A stretch of 7,142 bases of DNA, from the NCBI GenBank assembly GCA_030830425.1, contig JAURND010000080.1:1-7142 (forward strand), read 5' to 3'. Source of the DNA: Gammaproteobacteria bacterium. Its GTDB lineage: Bacteria; Pseudomonadota; Gammaproteobacteria; JAURND01. Shown here piece by piece: positions 1-5,465 of the stretch. Positions within the stretch are counted from its first letter, which is position 1, and every line of letters starts with the position of its first letter. The position numbers were made by a program, and so were the translations under genes. The notes beneath the pieces are model-generated. The model had not been told where the DNA came from and ran no database searches. It was given only the letters and a program-made list of their open reading frames with translations.

Positions 1-9
1 CTATGGGCA

Positions 10-28
10 CTTCTCTCAAGGGGAGAAG
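10..28. repeat. Palindromic extragenic hairpin downstream of lipA
   Basis: CTTCTC at 10-15 pairs with GAGAAG at 23-28, and a wobble and a further pair can extend the stem around a short loop. It lies 18 bases beyond the lipA stop. No T tract follows on the minus strand before the window edge, so it is not a standard intrinsic terminator. A run of seven C (37-43) sits between it and lipA. The CTTCTCC-type arm also occurs in the hairpin at 4287-4313, which suggests a shared extragenic repeat type. Confidence 0.4.
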
Positions 29-46
29 GAAATATACCCCCCCAAT

Positions 47-997
47 TCATTTCACTTCACGCCCAGCTGCTTGTTTATCAGCATGGTAAGAAGAACGTAC
101 TAACGGGCCGCTGGCAACGTGGGTAAATCCTAGTTGTTTGGCTAATGCACCTAATTCATGAAATTCCGCTGGGGTGACATATCTAGCGACAGGCATATGA
201 TGACGGCTGGGCGCTAAATATTGGCCTAGGGTTAATCCATCAACTTGGTGATTTCGTAAATCATGCAGCGTTTGAATAACTTCATCTGTATTTTCACCTA
301 AACCTAACATCAAGCCAGATTTTGTAGGTGTATTCGGAAATATCTTTTTATAGTTTTGTAACAAAGAGAGTGACCAATGATAGTCGGATCCCGGGCGCGC
401 TTGTTTATATAAGCGGGGTACCGTTTCAATATTGTGATTAAAGACTTGCACAGGAGAGGTTTCGAGTATGGTCAGTGCTTTTTCCATTCGTCCTCGAAAA
501 TCAGGTACGAGTATTTCAATCCCAATACCTGGATTTTCTTGACGAATGGCTTGTATGCAAGCCACAAAATGGCCAGCGCCACCGTCTAACAAATCATCTC
601 GATCAACAGAGGTAATGACCACATACTTTAATGCCATGACTTGTATCGTTTTAGCCAATTTAGCCGGTTCATTGGGGTCTAGTGGATCAGGTCGTCCGTG
701 CGCGACATCGCAAAAACTGCAACGCCGAGTGCATTTATCACCCATAATCATAAAAGTAGCTGTGCCTTGGCTAAAACATTCACTGAGATTCGGGCAATTG
801 GCTTCTTCGCAAACCGTCACTAACTGATTTTCGCGCAGCAATCCTTTTAATTGATTGAGCGTATTCATGGCATTTCCGCTGGGCAGACGGATACGCAACC
901 AGTCTGGTTTTTTCAGGGGTTCATCATGCGGTTGTATTTTAATGGGAATTCGTGCCAATTTATCGGCTGCGCGTTGCTTAGGATGAAGTGGTGTCAT
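47..997 (-). CDS. lipA: Lipoyl synthase (radical SAM)
   Basis: LipA inserts two sulfurs into protein-bound octanoyl groups to make the lipoyl cofactor of pyruvate and 2-oxoglutarate dehydrogenases and the glycine cleavage system; it is cytosolic. Numbered from the ATG at 997 (316 aa, close to the E. coli 321), the auxiliary-cluster cysteines are C63, C68 and C74. The radical SAM motif CTRRCSFC supplies C89, C93 and C96. Further hallmarks are [47 protein letters not shown] and the C-terminal RSSYHAD, whose Ser is a known cluster ligand. A TTG at 1030 would add 11 residues ([11 protein letters not shown]) with no family support, so the ATG was chosen; neither start has a clear Shine-Dalgarno. 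The gene overlaps the end of ubiK by 20 bases, implying co-transcription. No lipB is visible in the window. All catalytic residues are present. Confidence 0.96.
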   Translation of the reverse strand: MTPLHPKQRAADKLARIPIKIQPHDEPLKKPDWLRIRLPSGNAMNTLNQLKGLLRENQLVTVCEEANCPNLSECFSQGTATFMIMGDKCTRRCSFCDVAHGRPDPLDPNEPAKLAKTIQVMALKYVVITSVDRDDLLDGGAGHFVACIQAIRQENPGIGIEILVPDFRGRMEKALTILETSPVQVFNHNIETVPRLYKQARPGSDYHWSLSLLQNYKKIFPNTPTKSGLMLGLGENTDEVIQTLHDLRNHQVDGLTLGQYLAPSRHHMPVARYVTPAEFHELGALAKQLGFTHVASGPLVRSSYHADKQAAGREVK

Positions 998-1247
998 GGG
1001 AAGATTTTTTCTGCAAGGAGGATGGGGCAATAAGGGTTTCTAACTGCTTCAATTGCTGTTGTAAGCGCGCCAACACACGTACTTGCGCATCAAACTCAGC
1101 CCTGGTCACTAAATCCATATCAATAAATGCGGACTGTAAGATATGGCGAAATTGCTCCTCTAAGGCTTTGGGTAATTCTTTTAGCTCAGGCGGAATTACC
1201 TGCATTAACTGCCGTACAAGCTGGTCAAGGATTGGTTTTTGGCTCAT
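978..1247 (-). CDS. ubiK: Ubiquinone biosynthesis accessory factor UbiK (BMFP/YqiC family)
   Basis: UbiK is a small accessory factor that, with UbiJ, assists the soluble ubiquinone hydroxylation complex; it oligomerises through a coiled coil. This 89-aa product has the family layout: an N-terminal amphipathic helix (roughly residues 5-35, ending in a [17 protein letters not shown] segment), then the signature [16 protein letters not shown], which matches LDLVSREEFDVQTQVL of the E. coli protein, then a coiled coil rich in Leu and Gln ([11 protein letters not shown]). The tail after about residue 75 is short and polar. The ATG at 1247 is preferred over a TTG at 1256 because AGGA stands about 10 bases upstream of it. 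That AGGA belongs to the repeat copy beginning near 1253. The end overlaps lipA by 20 bases, so the two genes are probably translationally linked. Confidence 0.88.
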   Translation of the reverse strand: MSQKPILDQLVRQLMQVIPPELKELPKALEEQFRHILQSAFIDMDLVTRAEFDAQVRVLARLQQQLKQLETLIAPSSLQKKSSHDTTSS

Positions 1248-1252
1248 CTGTC

Positions 1253-1303
1253 GCAATTCCTGCTACCCTTTAAAGAGGCTAAGAAAAGGGTTTCTTGTGA
1301 AAG
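1253..1303 (+). repeat. Dispersed intergenic repeat, copy C
   Basis: By eye, 1253-1303 aligns without gaps to 4190-4240 with about 40 of 51 bases identical. The alignment includes GCAATTCC at the start of both and an uninterrupted 15-base match, AAAAGGGTTTCTTGT, at 1284-1298 and 4221-4235. AAGAAA and TTTCTT around AGGG (1281-1296) can form a small stem. On the minus strand the repeat is the leader of ubiK and contains its likely ribosome binding site. No coding potential is seen. Confidence 0.6.
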
Positions 1304-1314
1304 TTATTCGTCAT

Positions 1315-1345
1315 AAAAAATCTTATTGCTGACAATTGCAATAAG
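1315..1345 (-). terminator. Intrinsic terminator (distal) after the RND adaptor gene
   Basis: CTTATTGC (1322-1329) and GCAATAAG (1338-1345) form a perfect 8-bp stem with an 8-base loop. Read on the minus strand it is followed, after one or two bases, by six T (1320-1315). The stem is only 3/8 GC, so its strength is uncertain. It would stop transcription from the efflux gene before ubiK. CTTATTGC recurs directly at 1373-1380, and another stem (GCGCC 1366-1370 with GGCGC 1384-1388) lies between this site and the proximal hairpin. Confidence 0.55.
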
Positions 1346-1393
1346 GGATTATTAAGCGAGGGATAGCGCCGACTTATTGCCACGGCGCGTTAA

Positions 1394-1435
1394 AATCAGC
1401 CAGAAATGCTCTGTTTTTGGTGAGCATTTCTGGCT
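1394..1435 (-). terminator. Intrinsic terminator (proximal) after the RND adaptor gene
   Basis: A perfect 14-bp stem, AGCCAGAAATGCTC (1398-1411) with GAGCATTTCTGGCT (1422-1435) and a 10-base loop, starts 7 bases beyond the adaptor stop codon. On the minus strand it is followed by GATTTTAA, a short T tract. Position and stem length fit a terminator of the adaptor gene. On the plus strand no T tract follows. Confidence 0.65.
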
Positions 1436-1441
1436 CATCTG

Positions 1442-2593
1442 TCATTCTTCTGACACATCCGGATGTTCGTCATTCGCGGGTGTCACGCTATTGTTGATCA
1501 CTACCTGACTGCCATTTTTTAATTTCAAACCACCACTGGTGACGACCAAGTCTCCTTCTTTTACGCCTTTTAAAACAGCGACCTGATCGCCACGTTTTTC
1601 GCCAGTACTGATAAACAGCTGAGTCACCGTAAAAATAGATGTTCCCTTTGCCTCTTTTTTATCGGTGTCATGCGCAATAAACGCGACCTCACCGTATGGA
1701 TTAAAAGTGATCGCCGTTTGCGGCAGCGTAATGTAAGACTTCGGCTTACCAGTCTCAACTTCTGCCTGTACAAACATGCCCGGCAAAAGCAAATGATCTT
1801 TATCTGTGTTTTGAACGGTAGCTTCTATTTGTACGTTACGGGTCGCAGGATCTATTTTAGGATCAATCGTGGTCACATCGCCCGTAAAGGTTTCATTTGG
1901 ATAAGTATCCGTGATCAACTTGACTGATTGTCCCTTGGATAAATAGACTAACGCTTGCTGTGGTAAATAAAAATCCACATAAACGGGGTCTAATGCTTGT
2001 AGGGTGACAATTTTATTACCCGGCGTTAAATATTGCCCCACATTTACAGCAGAAACCCCCAGTTTCCCACTAAAAGGGGCATGAATACTTTTTTGCGCCA
2101 CAATAGCTGCTTGCTGGGCGACTTGCGCCCTTTTGCTTTTGAGATCGGCATCATCATCATCTAATTTGGCTTTACTGATCGCGTGAATTTTATACTGCGC
2201 TTGATCTCGTTGATCGGTGATTTTGGATAAATCAGCCGCGGCCTGCAAGGCATTCAGTTGCGCGGTATCTGCATCTGCGTTTAACGCTAGCAGCAGATCA
2301 CCAGCTTTCACCGTTGCGCCTGGCTGAAAATAAATCGTTCGAACCAGTCCCTGAATTTCAGTGGTCACGTCTACGCCCTGCACAGCACGCACCGTGCCGG
2401 CTGCTTGCATCTTAGGCTGCCAAGATTGATAGACGGCTTTCATGGCCGATACCGTTTCAGGCGGCAGCGTCATCTGGCTCATCTTTTTTTTCATCTGCAA
2501 TCCTACATACAGGTAATATCCAAAAATACCGCCAAACAGTATTACCATGCATAACAGCATCAGGAACATTGGCTTAGTGTGTGATTTTTTCAT
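1442..2593 (-). CDS. RND efflux periplasmic adaptor (membrane fusion protein)
   Basis: This family bridges an inner-membrane RND pump and an outer-membrane channel of the TolC type. The 383-aa product begins with an N-terminal membrane anchor or signal (hydrophobic, about 8-30), followed by the first half of a lipoyl/barrel-sandwich domain (VTTEIQGLVRTIYFQPGATV, 77-96). A short alpha-hairpin coiled coil spans about 113-168, and the second lipoyl half includes HAPFSGKLGVSAVNVGQYL (171-189). A beta-barrel follows with DPVYVDFYLPQQ, DPATRNVQIEAT and LLPGMFVQAEV. The C-terminal membrane-proximal domain ends in GDLVVTSGGLKLKNGSQVV. There is no lipobox Cys typical of MexA/AcrA lipoproteins; the type resembles MexH-like adaptors. 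The start has AGG close upstream (GACTAGGTTTATG). No RND pump or outer-membrane gene is adjacent: terminators follow directly and scpA diverges upstream. Substrate is unknown. Confidence 0.92.
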   Translation of the reverse strand: MKKSHTKPMFLMLLCMVILFGGIFGYYLYVGLQMKKKMSQMTLPPETVSAMKAVYQSWQPKMQAAGTVRAVQGVDVTTEIQGLVRTIYFQPGATVKAGDLLLALNADADTAQLNALQAAADLSKITDQRDQAQYKIHAISKAKLDDDDADLKSKRAQVAQQAAIVAQKSIHAPFSGKLGVSAVNVGQYLTPGNKIVTLQALDPVYVDFYLPQQALVYLSKGQSVKLITDTYPNETFTGDVTTIDPKIDPATRNVQIEATVQNTDKDHLLLPGMFVQAEVETGKPKSYITLPQTAITFNPYGEVAFIAHDTDKKEAKGTSIFTVTQLFISTGEKRGDQVAVLKGVKEGDLVVTSGGLKLKNGSQVVINNSVTPANDEHPDVSEE

Positions 2594-2667
2594 AAACCTA
2601 GTCTAGAATGGATCTTATCCCGCTTGTATCAGTTTGAGCGAGTCTAAAATTTGTGAATGGATTGTTG

Positions 2668-2696
2668 AGTATAGCGCAGCCTGCCACACAAATGAA
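2668..2696 (-). promoter_or_regulatory. Possible sigma-70 promoter for the RND adaptor gene
   Basis: On the minus strand, TTCATT (2696-2691) and TATACT (2673-2668) are separated by 17 bases and stand about 75 bases before the adaptor ATG. The -10 is good and the -35 matches only half of the consensus. The 203-base gap between the divergent adaptor and scpA must hold promoters for both. For scpA, TATTAT at 2748-2753 could be a -10, but no well-spaced -35 is seen. Confidence 0.3.
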
Positions 2697-2764
2697 GGCC
2701 GTCTGCCAATTTCCTCAAAATTGTGCCATTAAAATAGTACTTTTCGCTATTATGCTGAGTCGTT

Positions 2765-2800
2765 ATGAAACAATTTCAACTTGACCGCTATTTTCGATGA
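2765..2800 (+). other. Possible 11-codon leader ORF overlapping the scpA start
   Basis: An ATG at 2765 opens an 11-residue frame (MKQFQLDRYFR) that ends in TGA at 2798-2800, overlapping the ATG of scpA (2797-2799) in an ATGA arrangement. Such overlaps can couple translation, which is of interest because scpA has no visible Shine-Dalgarno. The leader itself also lacks a clear one, so this may be chance. Confidence 0.2.
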
Positions 2801-3621
2801 TTATGCAACCCATGAACGAAGCATGGACAGAACAGCTTAGCACGCCGCTACAGGTTGTCTTAGTCAAAGGTGAAGCCTTCACAAAGTTACCGCACGACTT
2901 ATATATTCCTCCAGAAGCACTCAAAGTTTTTCTAGAAACCTTTGAGGGGCCATTAGATTTACTCCTGTATTTAATCAAAAAACAAAATTTGGATATTTTA
3001 GATATTTCTGTTGCAGAGCTTGCGCGTCAGTATCAAACCTATATTAATCTGATGCAGGAATTGAAACTAGAATTAGCCGCTGAATATTTACTAATGGCGG
3101 CCTTGTTGATGGAGATTAAATCTCGATTATTATTACCTCGCCCTATCAATACCCCAGAAGAAGAAGATCCCAAAGCTGAGTTAATTCGTCGACTAAAAGA
3201 ATATGAACGATTTAAACAGGCTGCTGAACAATTAGATGAACTGCCGCGTGTGGGACGAGATATTTTGACAGTCACCCTTCCCTTCACAGACATTAGATCG
3301 CAAAAACGCTTACCTCATTTGGATTTAACGGCTTTAATGTCCGCCTTAAGTGACGTCATTAAACGCGCTAAATTACGCGCGCCGCATTTGATTCATCGAG
3401 ACATGTTGTCCGTACGAGAACGAATGACGCGTATACTTGATCGATTACAAACGGTGACTTTCGTTTCTTTTGTGAGTTTGTTTTCGCATGAAGAAGGGCG
3501 ATTGGGAGTCGTAGTTACCTTTATCGCCATACTAGAATTACTCAAACAATCTGCCATTGAAATAGTACAAGAAAAAGCTTATTCGCCTATACATGTGAGA
3601 GCAACCACTGATGAATCCTGA
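2797..3621 (+). CDS. scpA: Segregation and condensation protein A (kleisin)
   Basis: ScpA is the kleisin that bridges the SMC head domains and binds ScpB, forming the condensin that organises and segregates the chromosome. The 274-aa product has the family signature FEGPLDLLLYLIKKQNLDI (49-67), then the helical N-terminal SMC-neck-binding region (VAELARQYQTYI, EYLLMAALLMEIKSRLLLP). A charged linker follows, with a KAELIRRLKEYERFKQAAEQL segment in which ScpB-binding contacts lie. The C-terminal winged helix is FVSLFSHEEGRLGVVVTFIAILELLK. The N-terminal extension containing VVLVKGEAFTKLPHDLYIPP is typical of gammaproteobacterial ScpA. In-frame ATGs at 2797, 2803 and 2812 are all possible and none has a strong ribosome binding site. 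It overlaps scpB by 11 bases. An smc gene is not in the window. Confidence 0.95.
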   Translation: MIMQPMNEAWTEQLSTPLQVVLVKGEAFTKLPHDLYIPPEALKVFLETFEGPLDLLLYLIKKQNLDILDISVAELARQYQTYINLMQELKLELAAEYLLMAALLMEIKSRLLLPRPINTPEEEDPKAELIRRLKEYERFKQAAEQLDELPRVGRDILTVTLPFTDIRSQKRLPHLDLTALMSALSDVIKRAKLRAPHLIHRDMLSVRERMTRILDRLQTVTFVSFVSLFSHEEGRLGVVVTFIAILELLKQSAIEIVQEKAYSPIHVRATTDES

Positions 3622-4183
3622 CCAAATGAAAGCCATACTAGAAGCAGCCATTTTTGTGTCGACGGCACCAGTGAGCCTGGAAAAATTGGCCACGCTGTTT
3701 GACCAAACCTCGCGTCCTAGCAAACAAGAATTGCGCGTTTTATTGCAATCCTTGGAAGCCGATTATCAAGGTCAGAATATTCACTTAAAAGAAGTGGCTA
3801 ATGGTTATCGTTTTCAAGTGAGCGGTGAAATAGCGCAACGATTGGCGGGCTGGCACGAGGAGCAACCGATGCGTTTTTCTCGTGCACTACTAGAAACGCT
3901 TTCATTAATTGCTTATAAACAGCCTGTGACGCGCGCTGAGATTGAAGATATCCGCGGCGTTGCTGTCAGCAGCCATATCATACGCACTTTACAAGAGCGG
4001 GATTGGATCAAACCGATAGGACATCGAGATGTTCCCGGAAAGCCTACTTTGTATGGCACTACATCTCAATTCTTAAATGACCTAAATTTACGTAGTTTAG
4101 CGGAACTACCCGCATTGTTAAAAATTCAAGACGATCAAAATCCAGTTCAGTTGAGCTTAGATTTTGAGTCATCAGAAGTTTAG
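3611..4183 (+). CDS. scpB: Segregation and condensation protein B
   Basis: ScpB dimerises and binds the kleisin ScpA in the SMC condensin. The 190-aa product has two winged-helix domains. The first starts at MKAILEAAIFVSTAPVSLEKL (6-26) and includes the LKEVANGYRFQV wing (59-70). The second holds the signature RALLETLSLIAYKQPVTRAE (91-110), IRGVAVSSHIIRTLQERDWI (114-133) and GKPTLYGTTSQFLNDLNL (143-160). The C-terminal tail is short and acidic, so this is a compact ScpB without the long extension found in some relatives. The ATG at 3611 lies inside the scpA end, giving tight translational coupling in an scpAB operon; the next gene is 229 bases away across a structured spacer. Confidence 0.95.
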   Translation: MNPDQMKAILEAAIFVSTAPVSLEKLATLFDQTSRPSKQELRVLLQSLEADYQGQNIHLKEVANGYRFQVSGEIAQRLAGWHEEQPMRFSRALLETLSLIAYKQPVTRAEIEDIRGVAVSSHIIRTLQERDWIKPIGHRDVPGKPTLYGTTSQFLNDLNLRSLAELPALLKIQDDQNPVQLSLDFESSEV

Positions 4184-4204
4184 CGGTCAGCAATTCCCAC
4201 CGCT
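4182..4204 (+). terminator. Hairpin at the end of scpB, possible weak terminator
   Basis: AGCGGT (4182-4187, starting inside the scpB stop codon) pairs with ACCGCT (4199-4204) around an 11-base loop. It is followed by CTTTAG, only a short T tract. It could attenuate read-through from scpAB. The loop contains AGCAATTCCC, which forms the outer arm of the larger inverted repeat described separately, so this stem may instead be part of that element. Confidence 0.35.
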
Positions 4205-4386
4205 CTTTAGAGAACCTAAAAAAAGGGTTTCTTGTAAAATCTATACTCGTCTCACTTCAATGTGAGACAAAACTAGGGGGTTTTTTAAGGAGGAGACGGC
4301 GCTTCTCCCCCTTTGTCGCGAGCGTGAACTTGTTCAAGCGACGCCTTAAAACAAGCAGCAATTCCCCGTTTCTGGCGGGAATTGCT
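4189..4386. repeat. MITE-like structured intergenic element between scpB and the ubiC-like gene
   Basis: AGCAATTCCC at 4189-4198 recurs inverted as GGGAATTGCT at 4377-4386, bounding about 198 bases. Inside are four consecutive stems: GTCTCAC/GTGAGAC (4249-4268, 6-base loop), AAGGAGGAG/CTCCCCCTT with one mismatch (4287-4313), GTCGC...TGAA/TTCA...GCGAC (4315-4342), and AGCAATTCCC/GGGAATTGCT (4357-4366 with 4377-4386, 10-base loop). AGCGGT flanks both ends (4182-4187 and 4391-4396). No protein is encoded. Parts recur at 1253-1303 and 5130-5202, so it is a member or composite of dispersed repeats. Transposition origin is an inference. Confidence 0.5.
4241..4290 (+). repeat. Repeat core, copy A (hairpin plus G run)
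   Basis: The core reads CTATACT, a hairpin made from CACTTCAA and GTGAGAC, then ACAAAACTAGGGGG and a T tract ending in AAGG. It matches 5130-5202 in the same order; copy A has a shorter hairpin apex. The GTCTCAC arms are perfect here (4249-4255 with 4262-4268). AAAAC and GTTTT on either side of the G run can form a second small stem. Confidence 0.6.
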
Positions 4387-4412
4387 ATTCAGCGGTAAAA
4401 AAAGCACGAGCC

Positions 4413-5024
4413 ATGCAAAAATCCAATCACACCATCTGGACTCAAATCGAACTGGAGCCATTAGCGCAATTTTTCAAGCATGCTCACATCACTAAAAAAG
4501 ACAGGCCATCGCTCACTGAGATTGCTGAATACGCCTTACCTGACCCCTATCGTTTTTTATTAACCCAACCGATGATGACCTTAGGTATTGCCCATTATTA
4601 CCAAGCGACACCTAAAATCCGTCCGCCTTTATATATCATCGACAATACCCAAAACCATACCTATTCTCGTGCCATTACGATGATTGTGGATAGCGATAAA
4701 ATGAGGGATGACGCCTTGTTGGCTGATCAAGAAAGTGACAGTATTATTGTGGTATTAGGCATGATTACCATCAATCGTTTAGCGCTACCATCGACAGTCA
4801 TAGATGATGTCATGAATACGCAAATACCATTTGGCGCATTGTTGGCAAAAGCGCGGATAAAAATCAATCACACGAACAGGCGTTACTTCAGCATTCCCTG
4901 CCATAACGCCCTAGCCAAGCAACTCCATATTGATAAAAATAGCGTACTTTATGGGCGCACGAATACGTTAGTCCATGAAGATAATCAACAATGGATCGCA
5001 CGAGTCGTTGAAATTTTGCGTTGA
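4413..5024 (+). CDS. Chorismate lyase (UbiC/UTRA-fold) like protein
   Basis: The 203-aa product is soluble, with no signal peptide or membrane segment. Its second half follows the pattern of chorismate lyases, which convert chorismate to 4-hydroxybenzoate and pyruvate for ubiquinone synthesis. IPFGALL (138-144) aligns with TPLGRYL, LYGRTNTL (179-186) with LWGRRSRL, and the terminal VVEIL with Glu200 corresponds to the catalytic Glu in LLTELFL of E. coli UbiC. The first 60 residues (DRPSLTEIAEYALPDPYRFLLTQ-like region, 30-52) resemble the ligand-binding entry of UTRA/DUF98 proteins only loosely. It lacks the DNA-binding domain of UTRA regulators. It is longer than UbiC (about 165 aa), and the Arg that binds chorismate early in UbiC is not obvious (PPLYIID here, Arg70 just before). 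Function as a lyase is therefore an inference. No clear Shine-Dalgarno precedes the ATG. Confidence 0.5.
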   Translation: MQKSNHTIWTQIELEPLAQFFKHAHITKKDRPSLTEIAEYALPDPYRFLLTQPMMTLGIAHYYQATPKIRPPLYIIDNTQNHTYSRAITMIVDSDKMRDDALLADQESDSIIVVLGMITINRLALPSTVIDDVMNTQIPFGALLAKARIKINHTNRRYFSIPCHNALAKQLHIDKNSVLYGRTNTLVHEDNQQWIARVVEILR

Positions 5025-5129
5025 AGAAAAGGGCGGGCATGAGAAGTCAAGCAAGAAACCTGCGCAGAATAACTCAAGATTTGGAAGGGAATACCCCTAA
5101 AATCTGCACCTATTAAAGCCGCATGACTT

Positions 5130-5202
5130 CTATACTTATTCCACTTCAAGATACTGGTTTTTGAATCTCTGAAGTGAGACAAAACCAGGGGGGGTTTTAA
5201 GG
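5130..5202 (+). repeat. Repeat core, copy B (hairpin plus G run)
   Basis: Same order as copy A: CTATACT at the start, CACTTCAAG, then GTGAGACAAAAC, a C in place of T, AGGGGGGG and TTTTAAGG. CACTTCA (5142-5148) pairs with TGAAGTG (5170-5176), and AGAT/ATCT extends the stem past one bulged base, so copy B has a longer hairpin than copy A. The G run is seven here (5188-5194) against five in copy A. Confidence 0.6.
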
Positions 5203-5239
5203 GAATTTTTTCCGCCAAAATTGGCAAAACGCGAAGCGT

Positions 5240-5255
5240 CCCAGCGAAGGCCGGG
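5240..5255. repeat. REP-like palindrome
   Basis: CCCAGC (5240-5245) and GCCGGG (5250-5255) form a stem with one A-C mismatch around a GAAG loop, inside a sequence of the form GGATCCCGGCCTTCGCTGGGA on the minus strand. Very similar extragenic palindromes occur at many sites in various proteobacterial genomes. It lies about 90 bases beyond the small cyd-linked gene. Confidence 0.45.
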
Positions 5256-5345
5256 ATCCACTGCTTCTACCTAATTATGCTGAATGGTTACAAGTAATAG
5301 AACGCCTGTTTTGAAGCATCAGCACATCGTGAGCACCTTTGAGTT

Positions 5346-5465
5346 TTACTTCAATAAAAAAACAAGCAAATGCGTGAGATAATTGATTAATATAAAAGCC
5401 ATTACAGACCCTAGATAAATTCCGATGAACCATAATAATCTATGTGTATTTTTTTTCATGGGCAT
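5346..5465 (-). CDS. Small membrane subunit of bd oxidase (DUF2474/CydX-like)
   Basis: A 39-aa reading frame starts with the ATG directly after the cydB stop (5465; a second ATG at 5459 would give 37 aa). The product has a basic N-terminus (KKNTHR), then one hydrophobic helix from LLWFIGIYLGS to NYLTHLLVFLL, and ends in Lys. RLLWFIGIYLGS resembles the conserved start of DUF2474 proteins (R-x-x-WF-x-x-x-W/Y-x-x-G-x), the one-helix partners encoded after CioAB-type cydB genes and analogous to CydX. GGA six bases before the 5465 ATG favours that start. Expected location is the inner membrane with CydAB, where such subunits stabilise the haems. Family assignment rests on a short match plus position. 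Confidence 0.68.
   Translation of the reverse strand: MPMKKNTHRLLWFIGIYLGSVMAFILINYLTHLLVFLLK

Larger units (their letters stand above)
5025..5345. other. Intergenic region with repeats, no gene
   Basis: This 321-base gap lies between two convergent units. From left to right it holds a partly paired hairpin (AGATTT 5077-5082 with AAATCT 5100-5105, GGG/CCC inside), the repeat core copy B (5130-5202), a GCCAA/TTGGC inverted repeat (5214-5225) and a REP-like palindrome (5240-5255). A short open frame then follows on the plus strand, reading NYAEWLQVIERLF before a stop at 5312-5314. That peptide reads like a protein C-terminus but has no start and no recognisable parent, so it is not called as a gene. 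Confidence 0.6.

Noticed and set aside
546..1332. Plus-strand open frames opposite lipA and ubiK
   Set aside because: They lie antisense to well-supported genes and their translations show no family resemblance.
2721..2753. scpA promoter from TTGTGC (2721) and TATTAT (2748)
   Set aside because: The 21-base spacer is too long for a sigma-70 promoter; only the -10-like box is notable.
2763..3723. Minus-strand open frames opposite scpA and scpB
   Set aside because: Shadow frames of conserved genes, with Ser/Asn-rich translations and no motif.
4269..4286. Plus-strand terminator made of the GTCTCAC hairpin and the T6 at 4281-4286
   Set aside because: Twelve bases separate the stem from the T tract, which is too far for a normal intrinsic terminator; the G-run stem between them is weak.
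4985..5227. 80-codon open frame on the minus strand
   Set aside because: It spans the repeat core copy B and the 3' end of the ubiC-like gene, has no ribosome binding site or recognisable domain, and its length is explained by chance in repeat DNA.
5252..5314. Plus-strand frame ending NYAEWLQVIERLF, possibly a gene remnant
   Set aside because: No start codon, the upstream part is the REP-like palindrome, and no parent protein is recognised; kept only as a note in the intergenic entry.
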